NCBI GenBank assembly: GCA_032718475.1 | Contig: JAUCBJ010006693.1 | Location: 1 to 53,808 of the forward strand | Direction: 5' to 3' | DNA: 53,808 bases | From: Nemertoderma westbladi | Taxonomy: Eukaryota > Xenacoelomorpha > Nemertodermatida > Nemertodermatidae | Part shown: positions 10,578 to 20,546 of the stretch, piece by piece | Layout: every line of letters begins with the position of its first letter | Position numbering within the stretch: position 1 is the first letter of the stretch | Notes under the pieces: model-generated | What the model was told of the DNA's origin: nothing | Databases searched by the model: none | Seen by the model: only the letters and a program-made list of their open reading frames with translations | Translations under genes and position numbers: made by a program

Positions 10578-10921
10578 ATCCAGCGATCCCATCGGTTCCT
10601 CCTCCAACGTCTCCTCGTAGCCATCTTGATCGGCAACACGGCTTCCATCCTCGGCTCCATGGACCCTCTGCCCGACGGCCTCTACGACGAGGTTTTGTCG
10701 CCAGCTGCCCCCGCGCCCCCCACTGACTCAGCGGGTTAGACTGATCTTGAACTTTTGTATATAGTTAGGTAGGTAGTTTATATTAATTTAGTTAGTGTGC
10801 CTCATTGTGCTATAAGAAAATATTTACAGTATTATTTTTAAAATTCATTATTTGTGTGAAGTAATTGTTATTTCTATTATTTAATATAATTATTCTTTTA
10901 ATTATAAAAAAAAAAAAAATA
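10578..10921 (+). pseudogene. 3' end of a retrocopied transcript with poly(A)
   Basis: From 10578 a GC-rich frame of 53 codons ends at TAG (10737-10739). It has a hydrophobic stretch (LLVAILIGN), then a Pro/Ala-rich end, LSPAAPAPP. It is followed by about 170 bases of AT-rich sequence and a run of 13-14 A at about 10907-10920. The abrupt start inside a TA repeat, the change of base composition and the terminal A-run suggest a 5'-truncated copy of a transcript or LINE. I do not recognise the protein. Confidence 0.45.
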
Positions 10922-11595
10922 TATATATATATAATATTATTATTATATTTGTACTGTAGCCCACAACTGAGAACTGAGTCCTGGTAAACTTCCCAAAAAC
11001 CTAACGAAATAAAATATTTTGTGAAAGATAGTTATTGCCCAAAAATCTATAAAGAAAATTTACAAATCCAATGAATGGTACGGTATTTATTGATCTGCTG
11101 CTCCTTAACAACCAACTATAAACAATAACATACGACACGGTAGGGTGTTACCACCCCTAGCCAAGTTTTAAACAAGCACTCCTGCAGTCCTATGTCGGCA
11201 TGCGAATAAACAACATGAGATCATTAACAAACAAAGGGAGGTAGTTTCTAATAGACCATGCCTCTCTAAATAAACAATTAGCCCATTTTGCAGTTACCCA
11301 GGTGACGAAGTTTGAGGTGTGAATGCTAGTCAATTAAAATTAACATTTAAATAAGAAATACTTTACATAGGAACAGCGGCCAAAGGGCATGGAATTTGTA
11401 GATAGCCTGTGGGATGATGAGGTGAGGGGATTACCATCCCCACAGCAAAAATTTACCCCCCCCCCCACCCACTACTGTGTCATTTCACTAAGGCTCCACC
11501 AACTTTTGCGGTTACTGTGGCCTATGGTATGCCAGACCTTAATACAGTACAGTCTGACAATAGGCCTAGTCTAGTCCTTGGTTGTAATAGGGCAA
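10922..11595. other. Spacer, no gene seen
   Basis: It begins with a (TA)n/(ATT)n stretch to about 10950. The remainder is AT-rich with a C-run at about 11456-11467. The short open frame at 11389-11574 has no recognisable feature. Confidence 0.4.
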
Positions 11596-12029
11596 TCGGT
11601 ATAGTGAAACATTTTCTGAAGATAGCCTCGGTTGATACACATGCAGATATTCAGATACTGTCATTGTAATATAGACAGACCCTACCGGTACAGTATACAG
11701 TATAAGGCATGCCCGACCAGTCGGATAGTGAAACATTTTCTGATTCTGAAGACAGACTTAGCTGCTACACCTGCAGACATTCAGTTACTGACATTGTAAT
11801 ATAGACAGACCATACCGGTACAGTATACAGTGTGAGGCATGCCAGTCGATATAGTGAAACATTTTATGAAGACAGCCTCGGTTGATTCACATGCAGACAT
11901 TCAGATACTGACATTGTAATATAGACAGACCATACCGGTACAGTAGGCCTATACACAGTATGAGGAATACCTGTCGGTATACTGAAACATTGTCTGAATA
12001 CAGCCTCGGTTGATACGTACACATTCAGG
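11596..12029. repeat. Tandem repeat, about 125-bp unit, 3.4 copies
   Basis: Units start at about 11596, 11721, 11846 and 11974. Each begins TCGGTATAGTGAAACATTTT or a variant. It continues through CAGATACTGACATTGTAA and a TATAGACAGACCATACCGGT segment. The last unit is partial. Units differ by substitutions and small insertions, such as a TAGGCCTATA insert in the third. Confidence 0.85.
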
Positions 12030-13144
12030 CAATAGGCATGTCGGGAAAGGGAAACGTTTTAGCTCAGTAGGCTAACCATCCACTTTCGATATCAGGATAC
12101 GCAGATATGCATTACGTAGGTAGAATGGTACCGTAGTGCTTCTAGTGTACCGGTAGGTTTAATTTATTATAAGTTTGATATTTACTGTATATAATACCAG
12201 TATTTATAAAATTAAATTGTATTTTTTTTAATTTAGGCCTAGGCCTACCTAAGAGTTGGCTAGACATATTTGTATTTTGTGCCGTTAATCATTATAATTA
12301 GTACGGTATTATTTTTTTTAAGCGAAGGACTATTGTTTTTCAACAATGATCCATGGAATATTTACTGTTATAAACGTTTGATTATACTGTAGGCCTACTT
12401 TGTTTAATTAATTACAAGCCTACTGGTAAGGCATTTAATATTTGCTTAGCTTATTCTCGTAGGTCTAATATTGTTGGGGTGCCGTCCTGTACAAATAGGC
12501 CTACAGTGTAAACAGTGTAAATACAGTGTTACCGTAATTATCAGCACTACTACTGTATATGTGCTTTGTCTACTCCTACTGTAGTTTAAGATAGATACCG
12601 TATAGTCCAGTACGTATATTCTCAATGTCAGTCAGTCAGTTAGTCAAACCGCTGTAGTTGCGGCGGTTGGCCTGCTTGGCCGCTTGTGATTCTGAATTCA
12701 ATAATTCTCTTTGATGGTTTTTCAGCAGGCCAATACGAATACCTACAACCTTTTGCTGTCACATTCGTATTACCTTGTCACATTCTACCACCTTTTGCTG
12801 TCACATTCTTCTTATTATTCTTATTATTCATTCTTATATATACTGTATGTACCGGTAGGCCCTTTTGCAGTTTATGTAAATTTATTGATATTTTTCACAC
12901 ATGTGTAGTATATACTGTACGTACATGTACAATATGGTACGTGGTTAAAAAAACTTTTCAAATTTTTACCGGGATCTAATTAACATAATTTATGTAATTC
13001 TATCTAAATCTAAAAATTCGACAAATCTCAAATATCACGTACGGGACATTGGTTAATATGGTTAGCATTGACCCATGTATACTATCACCAAATATAACAT
13101 AAATAGTAACAGTAGAGATGTCCATCATTAAGTCTTCAAGTAGA
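12030..13144. other. AT-rich spacer, no gene seen
   Basis: TAGGCCTA palindromes are frequent at 12235-12500. A short direct repeat, CCTTTTGCTGTCACATTC, occurs at about 12751 and 12791. The open frames at 12686-12979 look like chance. A TTTATT near 12883 could be a minus-strand AATAAA for the gene that ends at 13145. Confidence 0.4.
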
Positions 13145-13291
13145 TCAACAATGTCGTCCGCATCGATACAGAGTGTATCCAGCAGCTCTCCAAGTTCCCT
13201 TGTCCCATTCCTCGATTTCCGATTCCGCGCAATGGTGCTTGTACGAATAAAACCAATAATACCCGGTGCAATCTTCCCTATAGAGTTCGTT
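13145..13291 (-). CDS. Secreted Cys-rich peptide with E-x3-E-x-C motif, exon 2
   Basis: After a strong acceptor on the minus strand (TTGTTTTACTTCTAG, AG at 13293-13292), 48 codons run from 13291 to TGA at 13147-13145. They begin NELYREDC and end with RCGRHC. The E-L-Y-R-E-D-C stretch fits E-x3-E-x-C, the sequence conserved in Gla domains and in matrix Gla protein (family knowledge). It is followed by a cluster of acidic residues, ESEIEEW, and four Cys in all. The exon is in phase 0 with exon 1. The whole peptide has 115 residues. If correct, its Glu residues would be carboxylated in the secretory pathway and bind calcium. Matching two exons across a 529-bp intron makes the gene credible; the Gla assignment is a hypothesis. 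Confidence 0.6.
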   Translation of the reverse strand, partial: NELYREDCTGYYWFYSYKHHCAESEIEEWDKGTWRAAGYTLYRCGRHC

Positions 13292-13820
13292 CTAGAAGTA
13301 AAACAAACTACTTTAGTTACCTAATAATGTACTTAATGTAGTAAACATATTTTATCCGTGAACTTAGTAGGCCTATACGAATAATAATATTTCATCATAT
13401 TTGATATATTAATAATAGATATTAGGCCTGATAACAAAATTATTGTAGGCCTACTGTATATATAACGTAATTAGATCTCATATAGAAACATTAATGCCTA
13501 AAAGCCATAAAGGATTTGTACCAAATAATAATTCACCAATAGGATTCTACTGTAGCACTATCGTAGTTTGTTTGAAGGAACAAGTCAAAGATCCTTCTTG
13601 CAGTTCTGACCATTATTGTTGACTTCAAAAAAGCATTCTACTCCAACATCCATAGAGGTAAAATCGTTGGAAATCCTAAGAGCTTATGAAATACCAGATT
13701 GCTTAAATTACTAATCACATTTGATTTGGATTACCCACACCCACAACCTTAAAATACAACAGCGTATAAAACAAGAACGTGAGGTAGTTGGTTATAATAT
13801 AGGGTGTGATTCTTACTAAC

Positions 13821-14021
13821 CTTAGAGCAGCAGGTCGTACAAGAAGGCTTTTTTCGCTTTGGCATTCTTCCTATTTTGGTATGGCAGGACGCATCTCGCT
13901 TGGCAACGTCCAGGAACGCATCAGCTTCAGACTTGTCAACCTCGTGGTGAGGAAGTTTACCACCGAGAATCATCCAGATGTTTAAGAAAACAACAATACA
14001 TAATATCAACATAAAGTTCAT
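13821..14021 (-). CDS. Secreted Cys-rich peptide, exon 1 (signal and propeptide-like part)
   Basis: An ATG at 14021-14019 starts 67 codons. The first 20 (MNFMLILCIVVFLNIWMILG) form a signal peptide. A segment SEADAFLDVAKR follows at residues 31-42. It resembles the EAxxxLKR-type stretch before the cleavage site in propeptides of vitamin-K-dependent proteins, though the usual upstream Phe is not in place. Then comes a Lys/Arg-rich, Cys-rich part, ending CTTCCSK. The exon ends exactly at AAG followed by GTTAGT (donor at 13820-13815), phase 0, and joins the exon at 13291. Mature cysteines in this exon are at 46, 61, 64 and 65, making eight with exon 2. The fold is not recognised. Confidence 0.6.
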
Positions 14022-14711
14022 TTTGTAGGTCTAAATCCAAACTGGATTCGTTTTACTATGTAAATAATTAAATAGTTGCAATAATTATTGTAAAAAAAAT
14101 ATAGTCTTATACAAAAGAACAGAAATGCTACATTTCACAATAGCCTATCTATCGATTTATGTGTGAGGTGATTTCACTATATCGCGTGGTTTTTGTCGGA
14201 GTTCTGTAATAATCGTAAATTATTATCCGAAGCTGCAATATGTGACTTCTATATTAGTTCTACTGTACTGTTGTATGTACCAATAAACTTATTGAGTTTA
14301 CTGATGTGAGGCAGTTGTGCTATGAATGCTCGGACTGGGTTTCGTGGTATAGTAGGTTTCTGTATTGCGGTTACTGTCATGAAATTTACATCTCGAACTG
14401 TGGGACGGGGTCCCACCTCGTTGAATTTACTCAAAAGTTGTACATTAAATCTTATCTTTACTGTTAAATTTAAATTAATTAATTATCGCTGTTTGTTGTG
14501 AATATTATTGGAATCAATCTTAATCCCGGTGTTTTATTCTGCGATCTGTCAATAATTGTATCCGCAATCAGGTGAGTTAAGGTTGAACACATCGGTTCCA
14601 ATGTTTTCCTAATATTAAATTCATTAGTTTTAATTCAGATAAACTGACAATAAAAACAATTATAAAAATGCACGTTATAGACACAAACGTGACAGATTAC
14701 GACGGATCTAG
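14022..14711. other. AT-rich spacer upstream of the secreted peptide gene
   Basis: This is probably the promoter region and 5' untranslated part of the minus-strand gene that starts at 14021. A 61-codon minus-strand frame at 14249-14434 has no motif that I recognise. Confidence 0.35.
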
Positions 14712-14772
14712 GACACCCCCCCCCCCCCCCCCACCCCCGGGGGAAGCGTCCGGGGGGGGGGGGGGGGGGGGT
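14712..14772. repeat. Poly(C)-poly(G) fold-back
   Basis: A run of C from about 14715, broken by one A, is followed by a short GGGGGAAGCGTCC centre and a run of G to about 14771. The flanks GGACAC and GTGTCC (14710 and 14776 areas) also pair. The whole can fold as a long G:C hairpin. Run lengths may be uncertain in the assembly. Confidence 0.8.
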
Positions 14773-14921
14773 GGTTGTGTCCGGTCACCATTACGACAGA
14801 TATAAGACTTGAAGTAAAGGGTATGACAATATGTGACAGAACAAAATATTTAAAATCCATATAAAATCCATAAAAGTCGCGAAACTGAAATAAAATGTGA
14901 CGTATTAAAATGGATAAAGTC

Positions 14922-15715
14922 TCATCAAGTCTCAGCTGTCCAATCGCCTAGAACACGTAGCTAATAGCAAAAGGTACAACCCTCGCATATTCTGGAATAA
15001 TTTTAAGAAGAACAATGATAATATATCAGTTGTGGTTCCCGACTCTATGAGAGACCCCCTTACTGTTCACCTCAAAAATAGACTTCAGAGAGACAGATAT
15101 AAAACCGAGGAGTTAGACTCCCTTTCTTTGGATCTCGACTTGAAGTGTGGTGAAGCAGAGAGACCCATTATTTCTGAGAACGCAAGTGATCACGCCATCT
15201 TACATCTCAGTCACAACGAAGCTCCTGACAATAGGATGATGACAGCTGAGCACCTCATCTACTCGGATAAGGACTATGTTTGTTCACACATCGCTCTTCT
15301 GGTCAACATATCTATTAGTATTGGTGCAGTTCCATCGCTTTTCGGAGAAACCTTTCTGACGTGTCTTTACAAAGGCAGAGGTAAGGACAGCCTGCAGCCC
15401 GCATCATACCGCCCCATATCTTCAACAAGTATTTTCTCCAAAACAATGGAAGCAGTAATACTGATGGAATACTTACATAATATTACGCAGGATGATGGAT
15501 ATCAATTTGCCTACAAGAAGCCTATCGGGTTGGATGTTATAATAAGTGCTGTTCTGGAATGCATTGAACTGTATCGCAGCTGAGGGTCGGGTGTATATGC
15601 CTGTCAAATGGACGTTGCTGCTGCGTTTGACAGTGTTAATTACCTAGATCTGTTCTCAAAACTGGCCGACAATATTGATCCCTTCATATGTCGAGCACTC
15701 CTTAGTGACGGAAGC
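14922..15715 (+). pseudogene. LINE reverse transcriptase fragment (fingers and first palm motif)
   Basis: The plus frame contains KGRGKDSLQPASYRPIS, a typical RT fingers segment, then VDAAAF-like MDVAAAFDSVN at 15608, which holds the first catalytic Asp of the palm. A stop at 15581 separates the two parts. The frame also runs upstream of 15032 to about 14922 with a YNPRIFWNNFKK segment. The match ends abruptly where the foldback element starts at 15716. The sequence after 16812 does not resume it. The second catalytic motif and everything after it are missing. This is a dead fragment of another LINE lineage from the one at 6538. Confidence 0.65.
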
Positions 15716-16812
15716 AGGACAATTCGGTCCCGGACAATTCGGTCCGGACAATTCGGTCCCGGACAATTCGGTCCCGGACAATTCGGTCCCATTAATTTTG
15801 TGTTTTGGGACCGAATTGTCCGGGACCGAATTGTCCGGATACTGACTAAGACAATTCGGTCCCAAAACATGCATATTAATGGGACCGAATTGTCCGGGAC
15901 CGAATTGTCCGGGACCGAATTCTCCGGGACCGAATTGTCCGGGACCGAATTGTCCAGGACCGAATTGTCCGGGACCAAATTTAATTGGTATTATATAATG
16001 GTGAATGTTCTAGAACCTTAATATATATTATTATATGGTAGCTAGTGTTTTTTTTACTAGTATTTTTTTAAAAATAAAAAAAATTTACTTTTTTTTGTTA
16101 ACATTATTATTTATGGTAGCTATGGTGTTTTTATGGAGCTTGTGAATTATTTACTAGCTAGTAATAGTATGTATTTAATATGTTTATTTTTTAAACTGAT
16201 TTTTTTTATATACTGCGTAAGTATACTGTATGTGTTGTTGGTTGGTTAACAAGCCTAAATTATTATCTTAGATAATAGATGGATCTCATTCAGGGACTGT
16301 TATAATATTGTTGGTAATTAATATAATCAGCAACAGTTTAGGCCTAATTCTGAAATATCAATGTTTTCAAAAGTGTTTTTATAATTTCAAGGAAATGCTA
16401 GCTAGTAAAAAAAAACAATAGCTGCACCTTAATAAATAATATATAATAATGTTCTCGAACACTACCAATAACAAAAATAAAAAAAATACAGGATTTTTAA
16501 ATTTCAAAAAATTCTAGCAAGTAAATAACACTAGCTACCATAACAAATATCTCTACTAATGCTCTAGAACATTCATCAATATCAAAAAAGCACTAAAAAG
16601 TTGCTATCAGGAACCGGACAATTCGGTCCCTGACAATTCGGTCCTAGGACAATTCGGTCCCGGACAATTCGGTCCCGGACAATTCGGTCCCATTTATTTA
16701 GTGTTTTGGGACCGAATTGTCCGGGACCGAATTGTCCGGGACCGAATTGTCCGGACCGAATTGTCCGGGACCGAATTGTCCGGGACCGAATTGTCCGGGA
16801 CCGAATTGTCCT
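15716..16812. mobile_element. Foldback element with 15-bp repeat arms
   Basis: The ends are exact inverted copies: AGGACAATTCGGTCC at 15716 and its complement ending at 16812. Each arm is an array of 15-bp units GGACAATTCGGTCCC. The left array (15716-15975) has five direct units, two inverted, one direct, then seven inverted. The right array (about 16615-16812) has five direct then seven inverted. Between the arrays an AT-rich core is itself roughly palindromic: GAATGTTCTAGA and GGTAGCTAGTGTT near 16000-16050 recur inverted near 16520-16575. Modular repeated arms are the mark of Foldback-type elements (family knowledge). No coding capacity and no clear target duplication were seen. The unit gives artificial open frames because it is 15 bp long. 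Confidence 0.75.
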
Positions 16813-17649
16813 ACATCCTTCTAAAAGTGTTGTAAATAAATTAAAAAACAACGGAAATATTTTTTTAAAATGGCAGTTGAAAAATTGTACAGGGGGTTTA
16901 ATTAAATAATAATCAAACCGCCGTTTATAAATGTGAATATTCTATGAACCACGGATTCTTGTAAAAAATAGGATTTTAGTAACATTTACTTATAGATCGT
17001 ACAAAAAGGGTAGTTTAAAGAAGGAACCGTCGGTATTGAATAATCGCCATTTCAGCCGCTTCTAAGAGAAACCAGCAGTTCAAAATACATATCGTGGGTT
17101 TACATGAAAACGTCGGTATTGAAAAAACGGCATTTGCAACGAATAAATGCCCCCGTAAAAGAGAAACCAACTTGAAAATAGATCCTTATGTTAACAAACC
17201 TAATACATTTATACAGTATCACATAATTAATTTTATTGTTTCAATTGTTCATAGCATAGCATACTCTGATACTATCAGGTGTGCAAATTACATTACTGTA
17301 CACGTACAACAAACCATTTTTATGATGTGGAACCGCCAATGCAGCATTGATAACAATTATTGCGCCTATAAATGAAAGAAAGTCCCGCCTGTGTAACCTG
17401 CTCCTTTCCCTCAATTAGTTAATTGATCGTATATTTTATGGTTAGAAAAGCCTGCTTCGTAACCTGCTCATTTCCATCAATTGGTAATTGTTTTTGGCTA
17501 TAAAATGAGTGTTTTGCTACGTCATATGGTAATCGATTATCGACAACAACCACAAACTATTATTAAATTTAGAGTCTTTTACCACATATGCGGTAAATAT
17601 GGAAATTTATCTTATATACAGTATACTGTAGTTTATAAATCATGGAATT
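16813..17649. other. AT-rich spacer with short duplicated segments
   Basis: CGTCGGTATTGAA occurs at about 17027 and 17110. A GTAACCTGCTC-x-TTTCC-x-TCAATT block occurs at about 17394 and 17460. A weaker copy of the latter lies near 21549-21650. These look like diverged dispersed repeats. No gene is seen. Confidence 0.45.
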
Positions 17650-18517
17650 TTGAATGTTTTGCCACAATTATTGTAAATTAAACTGTCTGACAGTCAAGAA
17701 ATCAACAAATTTTTAATGTTTTGGCACAGGCATAGTGAAATCAACTATGTCCGACAGTCCAGAAATCAACAAATTTTTTATGTTTTGGCACAGGCATGTT
17801 GTATTCAACTGTCTGACCGTCCAGAAATCAACAAATTTTTAATGTTTTGGCACAGGCATAGTGAAATCAACTGTCCGACAGTCCAGAAATCAACAAATTT
17901 TTAATGTTTTGGCACAGGCATCTTGAAATCAACTGTTTGACAGTCCAGAAATCAACACATTTTTAATGTTTTGGCACAGGCATAGTGAAATCAATTGTCC
18001 GACAGTCCAGAAATCAACAAATTTTTAATGTTTGGCACAGGCATCTTGAAATCAACTGTTTGACAGTCCAGAAATCAACACATTTTTAATGTTTTGGCAC
18101 AGGCATAGTGAAATCAACTGTCCGACAGTCCAGAAATTTTAATGTTTTGGCACAGGCATAGTGAAATCAACTGTCAGACAGTCCAGAAATCAACAAATTT
18201 TTAATGTTTTGGCACACGCATCTTGAAATCAACTGTTTGACAGTCCAGAAATCAACACATTTTTAATGTTTTGGCACAGGCATAGTGAAATCAACTGTCC
18301 GACAGTCGAGAAATCAACAAATTTTTTATGTTTTGGCACAGGCATGTTGAATTCAACTGTCTGACAGTCCAGAAATCAACAAATTTTTATGTATTGACAT
18401 AGGCATAGTGAAATCAACTGTCCGACAGTCCAGAAATCAACAAATTTTTAATGTTTTGGCACAGGCATGTTGAAATCAACTGTCTGACAGTCCAGAAATC
18501 AGCTCTCTGACAGTTTG
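17650..18517. repeat. Satellite, about 62-bp unit, 13-14 copies
   Basis: Each unit holds the palindrome ACTGTCNGACAGT, then CCAGAAATCAACAAATTTTT, then AATGTTTTGGCACAGGCAT and a short variable part (AGTGAAATC, CTTGAAATC or GTTGAATTC). AGTG-type and CTTG-type units alternate between about 17900 and 18290, so a dimer repeat has been amplified as a block. The unit starting near 18130 lacks about 8 bases. Confidence 0.9.
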
Positions 18518-18861
18518 AAGAAAAATATACCGGTACATATGCACGGACAACAAAAGTCATTATCCACACTTTGTAAAAAAAAAGGCGGACAAAAAAGTCA
18601 AATAAACGGACATAAAAAATCACTGCCAAACTAAACACAATAGAACAGGTTACAGTTTTATTTTTTTGAGAATAATAATGATCTGTTATTTGCGTCCAAT
18701 TTCCTCTGGAGAGGGATGAATTTTTATTGCGTCCAGTTTCCCCCGCCCCCCCCCCCCCCCCCCTCCCCTTATCTGGAAAATAAACCTTGGTCCAATCAAA
18801 TATATTTTTCTTTGTCCTTGGAAATAATAATTTAAGTGATTTATCTTTGGTACGCAACGGG
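18518..18861. mobile_element. One end of a piggyBac-like element
   Basis: The sequence ends at 18861 with the inverted form of CCCGTTGCGTACCAA followed by TTAA (18862-18865). About 85 bases inward it resembles, inverted, the start of the MITE at 1766 (AAACCTTGGTCCAAT, then TTTGTCC). A C-run lies at about 18748-18767. The other end was not found; the satellite to the left may have replaced it. Confidence 0.55.
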
Positions 18862-18865
18862 TTAA

Positions 18866-19501
18866 CAAGCATGTGTTAACTTGTGTTAAATGTTTTGGTT
18901 CATTCAACCCAGTTTCAGTTTCAGTTCTATATAAATTGAACTTTGTCGCCACCTAACGACGACTATACCAACCCGTATCTCTAACCTGATCCTCTATACT
19001 AAAATGTGTACCGGACGTTTCAAATACAATTAATATTTATGTGTTTGTTCCATTTTCGTTTAAGATAGAGCAATAATTTCCTCAAATATAGTGTACTGGT
19101 ATTAAAATTAAATAAAACTTGTGTATTACAAAGTAAAATAAACAAAAACACTTTATGATGTAGTGAAATCGTTATAACTTATGCAACCGTACAAAACTAT
19201 ACTGAGTTTCATAATTCCCACATTGTAAACCGCCAATCACGAGCGTTTGTTTCTGTTAATTATTTTATAGGTTGTGATATATATACTGTAAAAAACGACC
19301 ACCGATCTACTTACTGAGTGACAGTCACCGTCCAGACCATACCCGTATGACACCTTTCCTACAATAGCTTAGTCCAGCTACTGGGTCGTTTAGCAGATTT
19401 GGTTCTACTCTAGAATAGCAAAAAGTCCAACTGTAGGCCTATTGTTTAGTATTTTTTATATCAATTTATACAACATCAATATAACCTCTTTTGAGATTTC
19501 A
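18866..19501. other. Upstream region of the KRAB-like ORF
   Basis: No gene is seen. This AT-rich stretch should hold the promoter of the ORF at 19502. I cannot point to a clear TATA box or start site. A CCTCTTTTGAG segment just before the ATG could be a splice acceptor for an upstream untranslated exon. Confidence 0.35.
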
Positions 19502-20134
19502 ATGGATTCTGCAACTGTGGAGTTCGATTCCATCCGTCACTATTTCACCGACAACGAATGGGAGTTAATGAGCATCTTCGATAAGCGTCGATCGTTGGCC
19601 TTGAAGGAACAATTCGAGATGCTGACGTCTTTAGGTTTTAATGAACTCAGAGCCAAGCCACTAAAACCCCCAGATTTTATGAAGGGAAAGACTAATAGAG
19701 TGTCTGGGAGGAAAGTTATTCCTGAAGATAAGGTAGTTGGTATCGACGACGAACCGATGGATGTTTTAGTTGAAGACGAAGAAGAAGATGGATCACTCTC
19801 TATGGATTACTCCATATTTGAGGATATTGTTGTCGATGTTTGTGAGGATGATTCAGACAAGGAATCCGTGGCCTGTACCAACTCGGATCTGGTACTTCCT
19901 TATTACAGAAGGAACGCGACGGATTCTCCGCCAGGTCCGTATGAATGGTACAGCGACAGCATCGAGCGTAGCGAGGGAAGTATCAGCAGTCCGAGTGAAG
20001 AACGAAGTCTCGATTCTGAGATGGAAGAGGTAAATGAAACGGAGTGGGGTGAATCCAAGTCCATAGATAACTCCGGTAATAATTCTAGTGGCGTGGATAT
20101 TCTTACCAAAACTGGAGAGAATCACGGTGGTTGA
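19502..20134 (+). CDS. KRAB/PRDM9-like domain protein
   Basis: The 210-codon ORF starts at an ATG in good context (TTTCAATGG). The frame is open a further 20 codons upstream without a better start. Residues 6-62 match the KRAB-related box in both order and spacing: VEFDSIRHYFTDNEWELM, then KRRS-x-ALKEQFEMLTSLGF, then a PP-x-FMKGK segment. This form is closer to the KRAB-like box of PRDM9/SSX proteins than to classical KRAB-A (family knowledge). KRAB boxes recruit co-repressors or meiotic partners. The rest (63-210) is acidic and Ser-rich with DDEPMDV, EDEEEDG and EWYSDS segments. It has no SET domain, SSXRD motif or zinc fingers. No such domain lies downstream before the transposons at 20547. 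It could be an intronless gene, a retrocopy, or the first coding exon of a longer gene. Confidence 0.65.
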   Translation: MDSATVEFDSIRHYFTDNEWELMSIFDKRRSLALKEQFEMLTSLGFNELRAKPLKPPDFMKGKTNRVSGRKVIPEDKVVGIDDEPMDVLVEDEEEDGSLSMDYSIFEDIVVDVCEDDSDKESVACTNSDLVLPYYRRNATDSPPGPYEWYSDSIERSEGSISSPSEERSLDSEMEEVNETEWGESKSIDNSGNNSSGVDILTKTGENHGG

Positions 20135-20546
20135 AAACGGCCATATTAATTAAATAATTTATAGAGTTTTTATATATTTCCCAAAGGAATATTATTTATC
20201 TCAGAAAAAAGTTTACCAGAATCGCGCTACTATCAACACCAGGAAAATACCATGAAATATTTATTGAGAGAAAATTATTGGGGTAAAACTCCAGTAATGT
20301 CCAATCACAGTAGGAAGGAATCTTATTAAACTTTTTTCCCCGCTTTATATTCTGGACAAAAAGTAATATCAAAATAATAGTTAAAACAGTTATCTATAAA
20401 AATACGTTAAGTATTCCTATTTATTCACATTATTTTCCCAGATCTGTAATTACCTCAGCATTTATTAATTAATTTAACATAATTAATTAGTAAACTCCCC
20501 ATTCCACAATCTCTGCCATATCGTTGCTGCTATTATTTCCCGTTAT
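20135..20546. other. Spacer after the KRAB-like ORF
   Basis: AT-rich with no gene. ATTAAA at about 20325 could serve as a polyadenylation signal for the ORF that ends at 20134. Confidence 0.35.

Noticed and set aside
12686-12979. 97-codon ORF with hydrophobic stretches as a membrane protein
   Set aside because: Low-complexity T-rich sequence, two overlapping frames equally open, no splice or promoter support.
14249-14434. 61-codon minus-strand ORF as an upstream exon of the secreted peptide gene
   Set aside because: No splice donor fits, the downstream exon has its own ATG and signal peptide, and no motif is recognised.
15608-16021. Plus- and minus-strand ORFs with TELSG / TIRSR repeats
   Set aside because: Produced by the 15-bp unit of the foldback arms; only the first 37 codons (RT palm motif) are real coding remnant.
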